DNA from: Methanoculleus taiwanensis
GTDB lineage: Archaea; Halobacteriota; Methanomicrobia; Methanomicrobiales; Methanoculleaceae
DNA length: 64,000 nt
Direction: 5' to 3'
Assembly (NCBI RefSeq): GCF_004102725.1
Contig: NZ_LHQS01000001.1
Span: 663,327-727,326 of the forward strand
In this document: positions 39,321 to 47,913 of the stretch, one piece after another
Numbering within the stretch: the stretch's first letter is position 1
How the letters are laid out: the number at the start of each line of letters is the position of its first letter
The notes under the pieces: model-generated
What the model saw: only the letters and a program-made list of their open reading frames with translations
The model's database searches: none
What the model was told of the DNA's origin: nothing
Translations under genes and position numbers: made by a program

Positions 39321-39419
39321 CTGTATCGTACAAAGGCGACCCGGCGGGGCATAAGCCTATATGCCGGGGTCTCCGATCCGATCGGATTAATCCGTCTCTC
39401 CGTCAAACGAAGAAGGTAG

Positions 39420-41330
39420 ATGACAGAGAGCAGTACGGTGACGATCGGGCTTGTCCAGTCCTCCGTCTCCCTTGACCGGGATCGAAACCTTGCACGGACG
39501 CTCGAGATGGTGCGCACCGCCGTCCGCCGGGGTGCCCGGATCGTCTGCCTGCAGGAACTCTTCCGGACAACCTACTTCCCACAGGCGGAGGATGCCGACC
39601 CTGGCCGGTATGCCGAGACGATTCCCGGCGCGACGACGGATGCCTTATCCGCCCTTGCCCGCGAGCTCGGCGTGGTCATCATCGTCCCGCTCTACGAACG
39701 GACGGGCGAAGGGGAGTACTATAACGCCGCCGTGGTGATCGACGCGGACGGGAGTCTCCTCCCTGCGTACCGGAAGGTGCATATCCCCTACGATCCGCTC
39801 TTTTACGAGAAGACCTACTTCCGCCCGGGGGACGGGTACCGGGTATATGAGACCCGCTATGCCCGTATCGCCGTTCTCATCTGCTACGACCAGTGGTTCC
39901 CCGAGGCGGCACGAACGGTCGCCCTGCAGGGGGCGGATATCATCTTTTACCCGACGGCGATCGGGTGGATCGCCGGTGAAGAAGACCCTGCCGAAGGAGA
40001 CTGGCACGATGCCTGGGAGACGATCCAGCGGAGCCACGCGATCGCAAACAGCGTCCACGTCGCTGCGGTAAACCGGGTCGGCATCGAAGGGGCTCTCCGT
40101 TTCTGGGGGAGTTCTTTTGTCTGCGACTCGTTCGGCACGGTCATTGCCAGAGCAGGCAATGCCGACGAGGAGGTGCTCGTCGCGACGGTCGATCTTGCGC
40201 AGAACGCGGCCGTACGGGAGGGGTGGGGATTCTTCCGGAACCGGCGGCCGGATACCTACGGGTCGCTTGTCCGGGAGACGCCGGCCACTCTCGGCTATGC
40301 GATGCCCGCTGAGTGGGAGCGGCACGATGCGATCTGGCTCTCCTGGCCGCACGATACCGAGAGCTTCCCGGACCTCGCCGCGGTCGAGGCGTCGTACGTC
40401 TCCCTGATCGCCGCGATACACCGTGACGAGGCCGTGAACCTTCTTGTAACGGGCGCGGAGATGAAAGGCAGGGTTGCCGCTCTCCTGCAGGCGGCGGGGG
40501 TTGCCGGAGACCGGATCTCTTTTTACGCCACGCCGTACGCGGACGTCTGGTTCCGGGACTACGGGCCGACGTTCGTCGTGAACCGGGAGGAGCGCCGGAT
40601 TGCCCTCGTTAACTGGACATTCAATGCCTGGGGCGGGAAGTACGACGAGCTGCTGCGGGACGACGGTATCCCGCTCGTCATCAATCGGGAACTGAATCTT
40701 CCCGTCTTCACCCCCGGCATCGTCATGGAGGGCGGTTCTATCGAGGTGAACGGGAAAGGCACGGTGCTCACCACGCAGCAGTGCCTGCTGAACCGGAACC
40801 GGAATCCGCACCTCTCCCGGACGGAACTCGAGGGGTATCTCCGGGACTACCTCGGTATCCGTCACGTCATCTGGCTCAAAGACGGTATCGCGGGTGACGA
40901 TACCGACGGGCATATCGATGATATCGCACGGTTCGTGAATCCGACCACTGTCCTCTGCGCCCTTGAGGACGACGAGACCGACGAAAATTATGCTCTCCTC
41001 CGGGAGAACTACGAGATCCTGAAAGCTTCGACCGACCAGGACGGCAATCCCCTGACTGTCGTGCCGCTCCCGATGCCCGGTCGTGTCGGCGGCGAACGGC
41101 GTCTCCCGGCGAGCTATACGAACTTCTACATCGGCAACAACACGGTGCTCGTCCCGGTCTTCGGACACCGGAACGACGAGCGGGCGCTCGCCGTCATCCG
41201 GGGGGTCTTTCCGGACAGGGAGGTTGTCGGGATAGACTGCACTGCGATGGTGCACGGCCTCGGGACGCTCCACTGCATCAGTCAGCAGCAGCCGTCGCTT
41301 ACCGCCCGGCCACCCTACCAGCCGTTGTAG
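39420..41330 (+). CDS. Fused N-carbamoylputrescine amidase and agmatine deiminase (AguB-AguA)
   Basis: A 636-residue two-domain enzyme. Residues 1-285 are a nitrilase-fold amidase with the full catalytic set E46 (QELF), K119 (YRKVHIP) and C155 (LICYDQWFPE), matching AguB. Residues about 293-636 are an agmatine deiminase of the peptidyl-arginine deiminase fold, with WLSWPHD, DVWFRDYGPTF, VMEGGSIEVNG, DTDGHIDDIARF and the nucleophile Cys619 in GLGTLHCISQQQP. Together they would turn agmatine into N-carbamoylputrescine and then putrescine, CO2 and ammonia. The domain order is opposite to the reaction order. AAGGTAG precedes the ATG. No frameshift or internal start is needed; the fusion is read directly. 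Confidence 0.93.
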   Translation: MTESSTVTIGLVQSSVSLDRDRNLARTLEMVRTAVRRGARIVCLQELFRTTYFPQAEDADPGRYAETIPGATTDALSALARELGVVIIVPLYERTGEGEYYNAAVVIDADGSLLPAYRKVHIPYDPLFYEKTYFRPGDGYRVYETRYARIAVLICYDQWFPEAARTVALQGADIIFYPTAIGWIAGEEDPAEGDWHDAWETIQRSHAIANSVHVAAVNRVGIEGALRFWGSSFVCDSFGTVIARAGNADEEVLVATVDLAQNAAVREGWGFFRNRRPDTYGSLVRETPATLGYAMPAEWERHDAIWLSWPHDTESFPDLAAVEASYVSLIAAIHRDEAVNLLVTGAEMKGRVAALLQAAGVAGDRISFYATPYADVWFRDYGPTFVVNREERRIALVNWTFNAWGGKYDELLRDDGIPLVINRELNLPVFTPGIVMEGGSIEVNGKGTVLTTQQCLLNRNRNPHLSRTELEGYLRDYLGIRHVIWLKDGIAGDDTDGHIDDIARFVNPTTVLCALEDDETDENYALLRENYEILKASTDQDGNPLTVVPLPMPGRVGGERRLPASYTNFYIGNNTVLVPVFGHRNDERALAVIRGVFPDREVVGIDCTAMVHGLGTLHCISQQQPSLTARPPYQPL

Positions 41331-41824
41331 TGGATGCGGTCGTCCCGAAACCGATCTTCGGCGGGCGGCGTCTCCGCCGGATAGCCTATCGGCACCAGGG
41401 CAAACGGAATGACGGTATCGGGCAGGGAGAAGAGGTTTCTAAAGCCGAGCATCCGATCTTCTATCGGGTAGACGGCCGTCCAGACCGCACCGAGCCCTCT
41501 TTCGTGGGCGGCGACGAGGAGGTTTTCGGTGGCGGCCGAACAGTCCTGCACCCAGAAACCGGGCATCCGAAGCATCGAGAGATCGCCGCAGACGAGAACC
41601 GCGACCGGTGCATCGGCGCCCTCCCGGATAAAGGGGCCGACGGTGGGGATATTCGCGAGGACTCCCGGGTCGTCGATGACGATGAACTGCCATGGCTGCT
41701 CGTTCGCGGTGGATGGTGCGCTCATCGCGGCGGCAAGGAGTTCCCTGACCGTCTCGCGGGAGACGGGCTCGTCTGTGTATTTCCGGATGCTTCGCCGTCT
41801 CCGGATCGTATCGGGTGTGCTCAT
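41315..41824 (-). CDS. Nitroreductase family protein
   Basis: A 169-residue FMN-dependent oxidoreductase. The N-terminal RRRRSIRKYTDEPV, the SAPSTANEQPWQFIVID segment and the GLGAVWTAVYP motif are typical of the family, which reduces nitro groups, quinones or flavins. The frame is open to 41902, but ATG 41824 starts at the normal family position. Its 3' end overlaps the 3' end of the AguB-AguA gene by 16 bases on the opposite strand. Confidence 0.88.
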   Translation of the reverse strand: MSTPDTIRRRRSIRKYTDEPVSRETVRELLAAAMSAPSTANEQPWQFIVIDDPGVLANIPTVGPFIREGADAPVAVLVCGDLSMLRMPGFWVQDCSAATENLLVAAHERGLGAVWTAVYPIEDRMLGFRNLFSLPDTVIPFALVPIGYPAETPPAEDRFRDDRIHYNGW

Positions 41825-41888
41825 CGCAGCTCCCGGGTGGGGTCGCACGGGCTGATATCTCTTCCTGCAGATCCGGATGATGGGGAGA

Positions 41889-43295
41889 TCAGGCCTCTTC
41901 ATTCTCCTGCATCAGCCGTACCTTTTCCCGGCACTCCTGCAGTTCTTCCGCGGCTCTTTCCTGTTCCGTGATGTCGAGCCCGGTACCGATAACGTACTCG
42001 GCATTCCCGTCTCTGTCCCGGAGCACCGCATTCGACCAGTCTATCAGCCGTTTTGCACCGTCTTTGGTGATCCAGTGGTTCCGGGCATGCCGCGATCCGT
42101 TGTCGGCGAGCAGATCTGCGAACGCCGACTGTACCGATGCGGCCTCTTCCCCGGGGAGGATGGTCTCCCATACGGTTCTCCCGAGCACCTCCGCCGATGC
42201 ATATCCCGTCGCCTTCTCGCAGGCGGTGTTGAACCGCACGATGCGCCCCCGGGTGTCCATGACGAGCACCAGGGCATCGACGGTATCGAGAATCGCGGTG
42301 GAAAAATCCCGTTCCCGGCGGAGCGCCTCTTCCGCTTCGCCCCTCGCCGTCAGTTGCTCATCGATAGTCCGGCGTTCGGTGATGTCGTTCCCGATGGAGA
42401 GGATGCCCGTCGGGGTTCCGTCGTCGCCGATGATCGCCCTGTTCGACCAGCGCACCCAGACCCGGCGCCCGTCACGGGTGATATTCTCGTTCTCGTTCAG
42501 TCTGAACCGGTCCGATCCCGAGCAGATCTCCTGCATAAGCGCCGTCAGATCCCGTCCTGACGCCTCGGTCGGAGAGACTATCGTGCCGATGACGTTCCGC
42601 CCGAGGATCTCCTCCTCCCGGTAGCCGAAGTACTCCTGCGCATACTCGTTGAAGAACGTGATATTCCCTTTCCTGTCCATCTTGAGGATGATGGAGCCTG
42701 CGTTCTCCACGAGCTCCCGGTACTTCTTCTCGCTCTCCTGCAGTGCACGCTCGGCACGTTTGCACTCCGTCAGGTCGATGAGGATGACGATGAACCCCTG
42801 GTTTCCGTCTTCAAAGACGGTCGGGGCGTACTTCACCTTGAAGAACCGATCGTCGTCGAGTTCGATCTCGAAGTCGCCCTCGGTCTTCTCCCCCGGCAGC
42901 CGGGCGAGTTCTTCGAGCAGCTCCTGGATGTCGAGCGCGGCGATTGGGAGATGGTGGATGTTCTTCCCCGTCACCTCGTCCCGATCCTTCCCGAGGATCT
43001 TCAGGAAGTAATCGTTGACCATGACGGCCCGGAGATCGGCGTCGAGCACCATCACGCCTTCGCCGGCGAAGTTGATCATCGCCGCAAGGGGCAGGCGCTG
43101 TGAGGGGGAGAAGACTTTCGCCATACCGTACTGGCGCATTTCTACCTGCCCCGTCGCCTGCAGGATATCGAGATACCTCCCGACCGAGTGCATATTTTTG
43201 CCGAGCTCGCGGGCTATCTCGGTGATGCTCATGCCCTGGGAATTCCTTTTCAAGAGTTCTTTGATCTGCTGCAATTCTTCCCGGTACCGTACCAT
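41889..43295 (-). CDS. Winged-helix DNA-binding protein with three PAS domains
   Basis: A 468-residue cytoplasmic protein without membrane segments. Residues about 1-65 form a winged helix (ELLKRNSQGMSITEIARELG, then KNMHSVGRYLDILQATGQVEM). PAS domains follow at about 72-185 (with DLTEC), 190-315 (ending ITERR) and 330-455 (ending ITEQE), joined by coiled coils. There is no kinase or effector domain at the end, so this is probably a one-component sensor-regulator. A TATAAATA element (about 43321-43330) 30 bases before the ATG and no ribosome site suggest a leaderless mRNA. Targets are unknown; the divergent COG1361 gene is a candidate. Confidence 0.88.
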   Translation of the reverse strand: MVRYREELQQIKELLKRNSQGMSITEIARELGKNMHSVGRYLDILQATGQVEMRQYGMAKVFSPSQRLPLAAMINFAGEGVMVLDADLRAVMVNDYFLKILGKDRDEVTGKNIHHLPIAALDIQELLEELARLPGEKTEGDFEIELDDDRFFKVKYAPTVFEDGNQGFIVILIDLTECKRAERALQESEKKYRELVENAGSIILKMDRKGNITFFNEYAQEYFGYREEEILGRNVIGTIVSPTEASGRDLTALMQEICSGSDRFRLNENENITRDGRRVWVRWSNRAIIGDDGTPTGILSIGNDITERRTIDEQLTARGEAEEALRRERDFSTAILDTVDALVLVMDTRGRIVRFNTACEKATGYASAEVLGRTVWETILPGEEAASVQSAFADLLADNGSRHARNHWITKDGAKRLIDWSNAVLRDRDGNAEYVIGTGLDITEQERAAEELQECREKVRLMQENEEA

Positions 43296-43472
43296 CGGTA
43301 TAACTGGTGTTTATTCTCATATTTATATCCGGGGGATATTGGTGACAGACATCTGCTACTGTTGTGTGCAACGGTTGTTTGTTACAAATGGTGCGAGGTT
43401 TTTTATAGTAGTGTCTCATCACCTATTGGGCAAGACGCCCCACTGCCTGAGCGTCAGATACGAGGAACCCAT

Positions 43473-44828
43473 ATGCATAGTTCGAGTACCAAGAAGCCGG
43501 GAGAGAGTTCCTCTCTCCGGATGATGACCCGGGGTCTCACGCTGGCCCTGATCCTGCTCCTGCTTGCAGGAATGACTGCTCCGGCTCTGGCCGCCGATAA
43601 ATACCTCTACGGAAGCCCGACCCTCTCGGCCTCGATCGCCGGCACCAACGAGTTTTCACCCGGGCAGGAGATCGCGCTTGCGGTCGCCCTGAAGAACAGC
43701 GGGCTGAACACCTTCAAGTTCGTCGACCCGACCGCGGTCGCCCGCGACGACCTGCCGAACACGGCAAAACTCGTCACCGCCGCGCTCGGCGCCGACGCCG
43801 CCCCGGTCACCGTCAAGACCGACCCGCAGTTCCTCGGCGACATCGCCGGCGGCAAGAGCGCCACCGCCACCTTCACCGTCAAAGTCGCCGAAGGCGCCGC
43901 TCCCGGCACCTACAGCCTCCCGCTCACCGTGACCTACACCTACCTCCGCTCCGCCGAGCAGTACGGCAGCGACAGCATCCAGTACTTCTACGAGGAGAAG
44001 ACCGAGGTGCTCCCGCTCGCGGTCACGATCACCCCCGACCTCCGGGTTGAAGTGCTCGCGGTCACGACCGACGACCTCAACGTCGGCACCGAAGGCTACG
44101 TCCACCTGACCCTGAAGAACGCCGGCTACGAGACCGCACAGGGTGCCGTCGCCCGGATCGCCCGGAGCGGCACGAGCCCGGTCGTCCCGACCGACGCCGC
44201 CGCCTACCTCGGCGACTTCGCCCCCGGCGAGACCGTCGACGTGACCTTTAAGGCCGCCGTCACCACCGACGCCGAGGCGCAGACCTACCCGCTCGACGCC
44301 CTCGTCACCTACACCGACTCGGACGGCGACGCCGCGACCTCAAAGACCGTCACCCTCGGCATCCCGGTCGGCGGCAAGACCGACTTTGCGGTCGTCTCCT
44401 CGGGCGCCGTCCTCTACCCCGGCGAGAAGAGCGTTCTTGAAGTCGTCTACAAAAACACCGGCGCCGCCACCGTCTACAACGCACAGGCGCGGATCAGCGC
44501 CATCGACCCCTTCACCAGCAACGACGACACCGCCTACCTCGGCGACCTCGCACCCGGCGCGGAAGGAACCGCACGGTTCGAGATGAACGTCGACGCCGAC
44601 GCCACCCTTAAGGCCTACGGCCTCGACTCCGAGATCCGCTACCGTGACGCCCTCGGCAGCAGCCGGATCTCCGATACCATGAAGGTGCAGGTCGACCTCG
44701 CCCAGAAGACCGGCTCACTCGTCACGAACCCCGTCGTTCTCGCCGCAATCGCCGCAATTATCCTCGGCGCGGGCTACTACGTCTTTGTCATGCGCAGAAA
44801 GGCCGACGGTCAGAAAGGGGTAATGTGA
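43473..44828 (+). CDS. Secreted COG1361-type surface protein with C-terminal membrane anchor
   Basis: A 451-residue protein: signal peptide about 17-41 (ending APALAA), three or four repeated immunoglobulin-like NEW3/CARDB domains (each with VxLKNSG, VxLTLKNAG or VVYKNTG and a YLGDLAPGA or FLGDIAGGK motif), and a C-terminal helix (about 425-445) ending in basic residues. It is expected on the outer face of the membrane. The frame is open from 43188, but ATG 43473 follows GAGGAACC and starts the signal peptide. Codons in the repeats are almost uniformly C- or G-ending. It lies directly upstream of an RND-type exporter, a pairing often seen in methanogens. Confidence 0.85.
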   Translation: MHSSSTKKPGESSSLRMMTRGLTLALILLLLAGMTAPALAADKYLYGSPTLSASIAGTNEFSPGQEIALAVALKNSGLNTFKFVDPTAVARDDLPNTAKLVTAALGADAAPVTVKTDPQFLGDIAGGKSATATFTVKVAEGAAPGTYSLPLTVTYTYLRSAEQYGSDSIQYFYEEKTEVLPLAVTITPDLRVEVLAVTTDDLNVGTEGYVHLTLKNAGYETAQGAVARIARSGTSPVVPTDAAAYLGDFAPGETVDVTFKAAVTTDAEAQTYPLDALVTYTDSDGDAATSKTVTLGIPVGGKTDFAVVSSGAVLYPGEKSVLEVVYKNTGAATVYNAQARISAIDPFTSNDDTAYLGDLAPGAEGTARFEMNVDADATLKAYGLDSEIRYRDALGSSRISDTMKVQVDLAQKTGSLVTNPVVLAAIAAIILGAGYYVFVMRRKADGQKGVM

Positions 44829-44845
44829 GGATCCTGCGGCGATCC
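44829..44845 (+). repeat. Short hairpin between the COG1361 and RND genes
   Basis: GGATC (44829-44833) and GATCC (44841-44845) can pair over a seven-base loop right after the COG1361 stop codon, followed by a pyrimidine-rich tract. It may reduce read-through into the exporter gene. Confidence 0.3.
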
Positions 44846-44910
44846 GTCCGCTCTCCTCACCCTTTTCTCCCTCATGCCGCGAATGCATGGATAATCTACG
44901 AGGTGGTGTG

Positions 44911-47163
44911 ATGCAGTCCCCTTTTGAACTTGCTGCCGGAGCCATATCCCGGCGACCCGCACTGGTCGCCGGAATGGTTGCCTGTCTTCTTCTGCTTGCC
45001 TTCTACGGCATGACGATGACGAGCATGCAGACCGGCTACGAGACCTACGTCGATCTTGATACCGAGCGGGGCATCCTGCTCGAGAAGTATACCGGAACAT
45101 TCCAGTCCGACAGCCTCATGGTGCTCGTCGAGGGCGACGACGTCCTCGATCCCGCGGTGCTCGCCTACCTCGACGACCTCGGTGCCGAGATCCGCACCGA
45201 GCAGTATGTCCGGAGTGTCAGCAGTATCGCCGACCTCGCCCGTGAGGCGAACGGGGGCGTTCTCCCCACGTCGTACGCCGATGTCGGGCTCGTGAAAGAG
45301 CGGATACCGGCAGAGGTACTCTCCCGCTACGTCCCCTCCAATATGATGACCATTGCGGTGGTCACCCTTGATCCGGGACTCGCCGAGGCCTCCCAGAACC
45401 AGGTCGTCAGTGCGTTAAATACCCGGGTCGCCCTCTCCGACGTGCCGCCGGGCGTACACGTGGTCGTCACCGGCAACGCTGCGTTCAACCAGCAGATGAG
45501 CCAGGAGATGGGAACCAGCATGGGCACCCTCATCGGTGCGGCCATGCTCCTGATGGTGCTGGCCGTCGGGGTTCTCTTCGGACACGTCCGCTACCGCTTC
45601 CTCCCGGTTGCGATCGTCGCCGCCGGCCTGATCGCCACTTTCGGGTTCATCGGTCTTACCGGGATGAAGATCAACATGGTCACGATCGCCGCCTTCCCGG
45701 TGCTCATCGGGATCGGTATCGACTATGCGATCCAGTTTCACTCCCGGTTCGACGAAGAGGCGCGGAAGGGGTCGCTCTCCGATGCTGTCCGAAACACCAT
45801 CACGAAAGCCGGGCCTGCCGTCCTGTACGCGATGCTCGCAACCTCGATGGGCTTTATCGCCATGTGGATCTCGCCGCTTCCGATGATCCGGAGTTTCGGG
45901 GAGGTCTGCGTGATCGGGGTGGTCGCCTGTTACTTTGCCGCTATTGTCATCGTCCCCACAGTCGGCCTGCTGCTCAAGTACCAACCGAAACCCAGGTCGG
46001 AGTCCTCTTCCCTCCCGGCGCGGCGATCCGCCGTCGAGCGGTACGACGAGGGGGTCGGCTCCGTCGTTGAGATGGTTGCGAAGCGTTCCATTCCGGTTCT
46101 CCTCATCTGCGGTCTCGTCGCACTCGGCGGGTGGTACGTCGACGGCGAGATCGCGGTCAATACCAATGAAGATACCTTCGTGCCGCCCGATATGCCAGCC
46201 CTGATCGACCTGAACAAAGTCTCGCGGACGATGGGCCCGACCTCGGGCATGCCCGTTTATATCAGGGGGACGGACGTCGTCGATCTTGATACCGTCAGGT
46301 GGATGCAGGAGTTCCAGGAGTACGAGGCGACGCACAACAGCCAGATAACCGGCTCGCGGAGCATCGCCGACGTCGTCCTCCGGTATAACGGCGGGGAGAT
46401 GCCGTCGTCCGACGCCGAACTTGCGGCAGTCCTCGACCGGATCCCGGAAGCGGAGAAGAAATCGTACGTGAACGGCAGATCCGAGGCGATCATTGAGATC
46501 TTCACTGTGGAGATGGAGAACGACGTCGGGATGTCCTTCGTTAAGCAGATGCAGAAAGAACTCGCCTGGCTCCCGCCGCCGCCGGGTGTGACCGCGACGA
46601 TCACCGGGACGGGCGAGATGTTTACGAACCTCATCACCGAGATCCGGGAAGGCAAACTCGAGATGACTCTGCTCGGCTTTTCGATGATCTTCGGGCTCCT
46701 CTTCCTGATCTTCAGGCGGGTCGGGCGTGCCGGGACGCCTCTCGTACCGATCGTCCTGATCGTCGGCTGGAACGGACTGATCATGTACGTGCTCGGGATC
46801 GACTATACGCCGATGACCGCCACGCTCGGGTCGATGACGATCGGCGTGGCGTCGGAGTATACCATCCTGATCATGGAGCGGTACTACGAGGAATGCGAAA
46901 ACGGCCTCTCCGGGCTCGACGCCATCCGCCAGAGCGTCCAGAAGATCGGGACGGCGATCACGGTCTCGGGGCTGACGACGATCCTCGGGTTCTCGGCGCT
47001 GATGCTCTCCACCTTCGGCATCATCAGCAACTTCGGGATCCTGACGGTCATCTCGGTGGGTTTCGCTCTGATCGGGGCGATCATCATCATGCCGGCGATC
47101 CTGACGGTCGTCGGGTCGCTGGAGCACCGGTGGGGGAGATCGAAGGCGGAGGCTACCACCTGA
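44911..47163 (+). CDS. RND/MMPL superfamily exporter (HAE3 type)
   Basis: A 750-residue membrane protein with two repeats, each an outer loop domain followed by about five helices, plus helices 1 and 7. RND signature regions GIGIDYAIQFHSRF (first half) and GVASEYTILIMERYYEE (second half) carry the charged residues used for proton coupling. The family exports hydrophobic or lipid-like molecules; the archaeal substrate is unknown. I start at ATG 44911, five bases after AGGTGG; an in-frame ATG at 44887 would add eight residues. It probably works with the preceding COG1361 protein. Confidence 0.9.
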   Translation: MQSPFELAAGAISRRPALVAGMVACLLLLAFYGMTMTSMQTGYETYVDLDTERGILLEKYTGTFQSDSLMVLVEGDDVLDPAVLAYLDDLGAEIRTEQYVRSVSSIADLAREANGGVLPTSYADVGLVKERIPAEVLSRYVPSNMMTIAVVTLDPGLAEASQNQVVSALNTRVALSDVPPGVHVVVTGNAAFNQQMSQEMGTSMGTLIGAAMLLMVLAVGVLFGHVRYRFLPVAIVAAGLIATFGFIGLTGMKINMVTIAAFPVLIGIGIDYAIQFHSRFDEEARKGSLSDAVRNTITKAGPAVLYAMLATSMGFIAMWISPLPMIRSFGEVCVIGVVACYFAAIVIVPTVGLLLKYQPKPRSESSSLPARRSAVERYDEGVGSVVEMVAKRSIPVLLICGLVALGGWYVDGEIAVNTNEDTFVPPDMPALIDLNKVSRTMGPTSGMPVYIRGTDVVDLDTVRWMQEFQEYEATHNSQITGSRSIADVVLRYNGGEMPSSDAELAAVLDRIPEAEKKSYVNGRSEAIIEIFTVEMENDVGMSFVKQMQKELAWLPPPPGVTATITGTGEMFTNLITEIREGKLEMTLLGFSMIFGLLFLIFRRVGRAGTPLVPIVLIVGWNGLIMYVLGIDYTPMTATLGSMTIGVASEYTILIMERYYEECENGLSGLDAIRQSVQKIGTAITVSGLTTILGFSALMLSTFGIISNFGILTVISVGFALIGAIIIMPAILTVVGSLEHRWGRSKAEATT

Positions 47164-47178
47164 GCGGTATCCGCCCCA

Positions 47179-47190
47179 TCCCTTTTTAAG
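47179..47190 (+). terminator. T-run terminator after the RND exporter gene
   Basis: CCCTTTTTAAG lies about 20 bases after the stop codon at 47163 and before the converging gene ending at 47197. No strong stem precedes it. Confidence 0.4.
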
Positions 47191-47196
47191 CCGTTA

Positions 47197-47913
47197 TCAC
47201 GTCCTCCCGACCGGCATAACGGCGAGCGGCGTTTCGTTCTCCGCCATCCCCAGGATCCGTCGGAGAGCCGCATCCTCGAATGCCCCGATAATGACCGTCC
47301 CGAGACCGAGCGACTCTGCCTGTAGGTAGATATTCTCCGCAGCGTGTCCGGCCTCGATATGGACGTAGCGGATTCCCCGCTCCCCGTACTTTCCGGTCGT
47401 CCGTTCATAGACTCCCGCGATGACGATATTCGCCGCTGCGTCGCGCACAGACTCCTGACCTATGGCGGCCTCTGCAAGCTCGCTCCGGAGATCTCCCGGC
47501 CGGATCGGGGCGAGGCGGTGTTCGGCCGGGATGTAGCGGTAGATGCCGGCCGGGAGATCCCCGACGCTGCCGGCCACGACGTACACCTCGAGCGGGTAGA
47601 GCGCCCCGGCGGACGGCGCAGTCCGGTGTCCTTCCGGACTGGTGATGCCCTGTGCCGCCCAGAGAAGCTGTGAGACCTCCTGAAGCGTGATCGGCTCTTT
47701 GGTGTACTCCCTGACGGAACGGCGACCTGCTATCGCCTCTTCTACCGAGGCGGCGCTCTCCGTCCGGGGAGCGGGAAGGTCTATCGTTTCATTCCCGGTC
47801 ACGGACTGGCTGGTATTTCCGTCGCTCTCAAGGCCGCTCTCCATGCAGCCCGCCGCCGCCACGGCGGCCAGGACTGCAACAGCGAGCAGCCAGGAATCTC
47901 TCGTCATGACCAT
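47197..47913 (-). CDS. SagB/nitroreductase-like flavin oxidoreductase anchored as a lipoprotein
   Basis: A 238-residue protein. The N terminus (SWLLAVAVLAAVAAAGCM) is a lipoprotein signal with Cys at about residue 23, so the enzyme is predicted outside the cytoplasm. From about residue 55 it follows the SagB-type nitroreductase fold: SVEEAIAGRRSVREYTKEPI, LLWAAQGIT, RTAPSAGALYPLEVYV, VHIEAGHAAENIYLQAESLGLGTVIIGAF. The family binds FMN. Its start overlaps the gnd stop (TGATG), and an ATG two codons later is also possible. An extracellular flavin enzyme is unusual and needs export with or loading of its cofactor. Confidence 0.85.
   Translation of the reverse strand: MVMTRDSWLLAVAVLAAVAAAGCMESGLESDGNTSQSVTGNETIDLPAPRTESAASVEEAIAGRRSVREYTKEPITLQEVSQLLWAAQGITSPEGHRTAPSAGALYPLEVYVVAGSVGDLPAGIYRYIPAEHRLAPIRPGDLRSELAEAAIGQESVRDAAANIVIAGVYERTTGKYGERGIRYVHIEAGHAAENIYLQAESLGLGTVIIGAFEDAALRRILGMAENETPLAVMPVGRT

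Noticed and set aside
45415-47127. Long minus-strand open frame (570 codons) opposite the RND exporter
   Set aside because: Composition is dominated by Asp, Arg and His from reversed hydrophobic codons; it is a shadow of the exporter gene.
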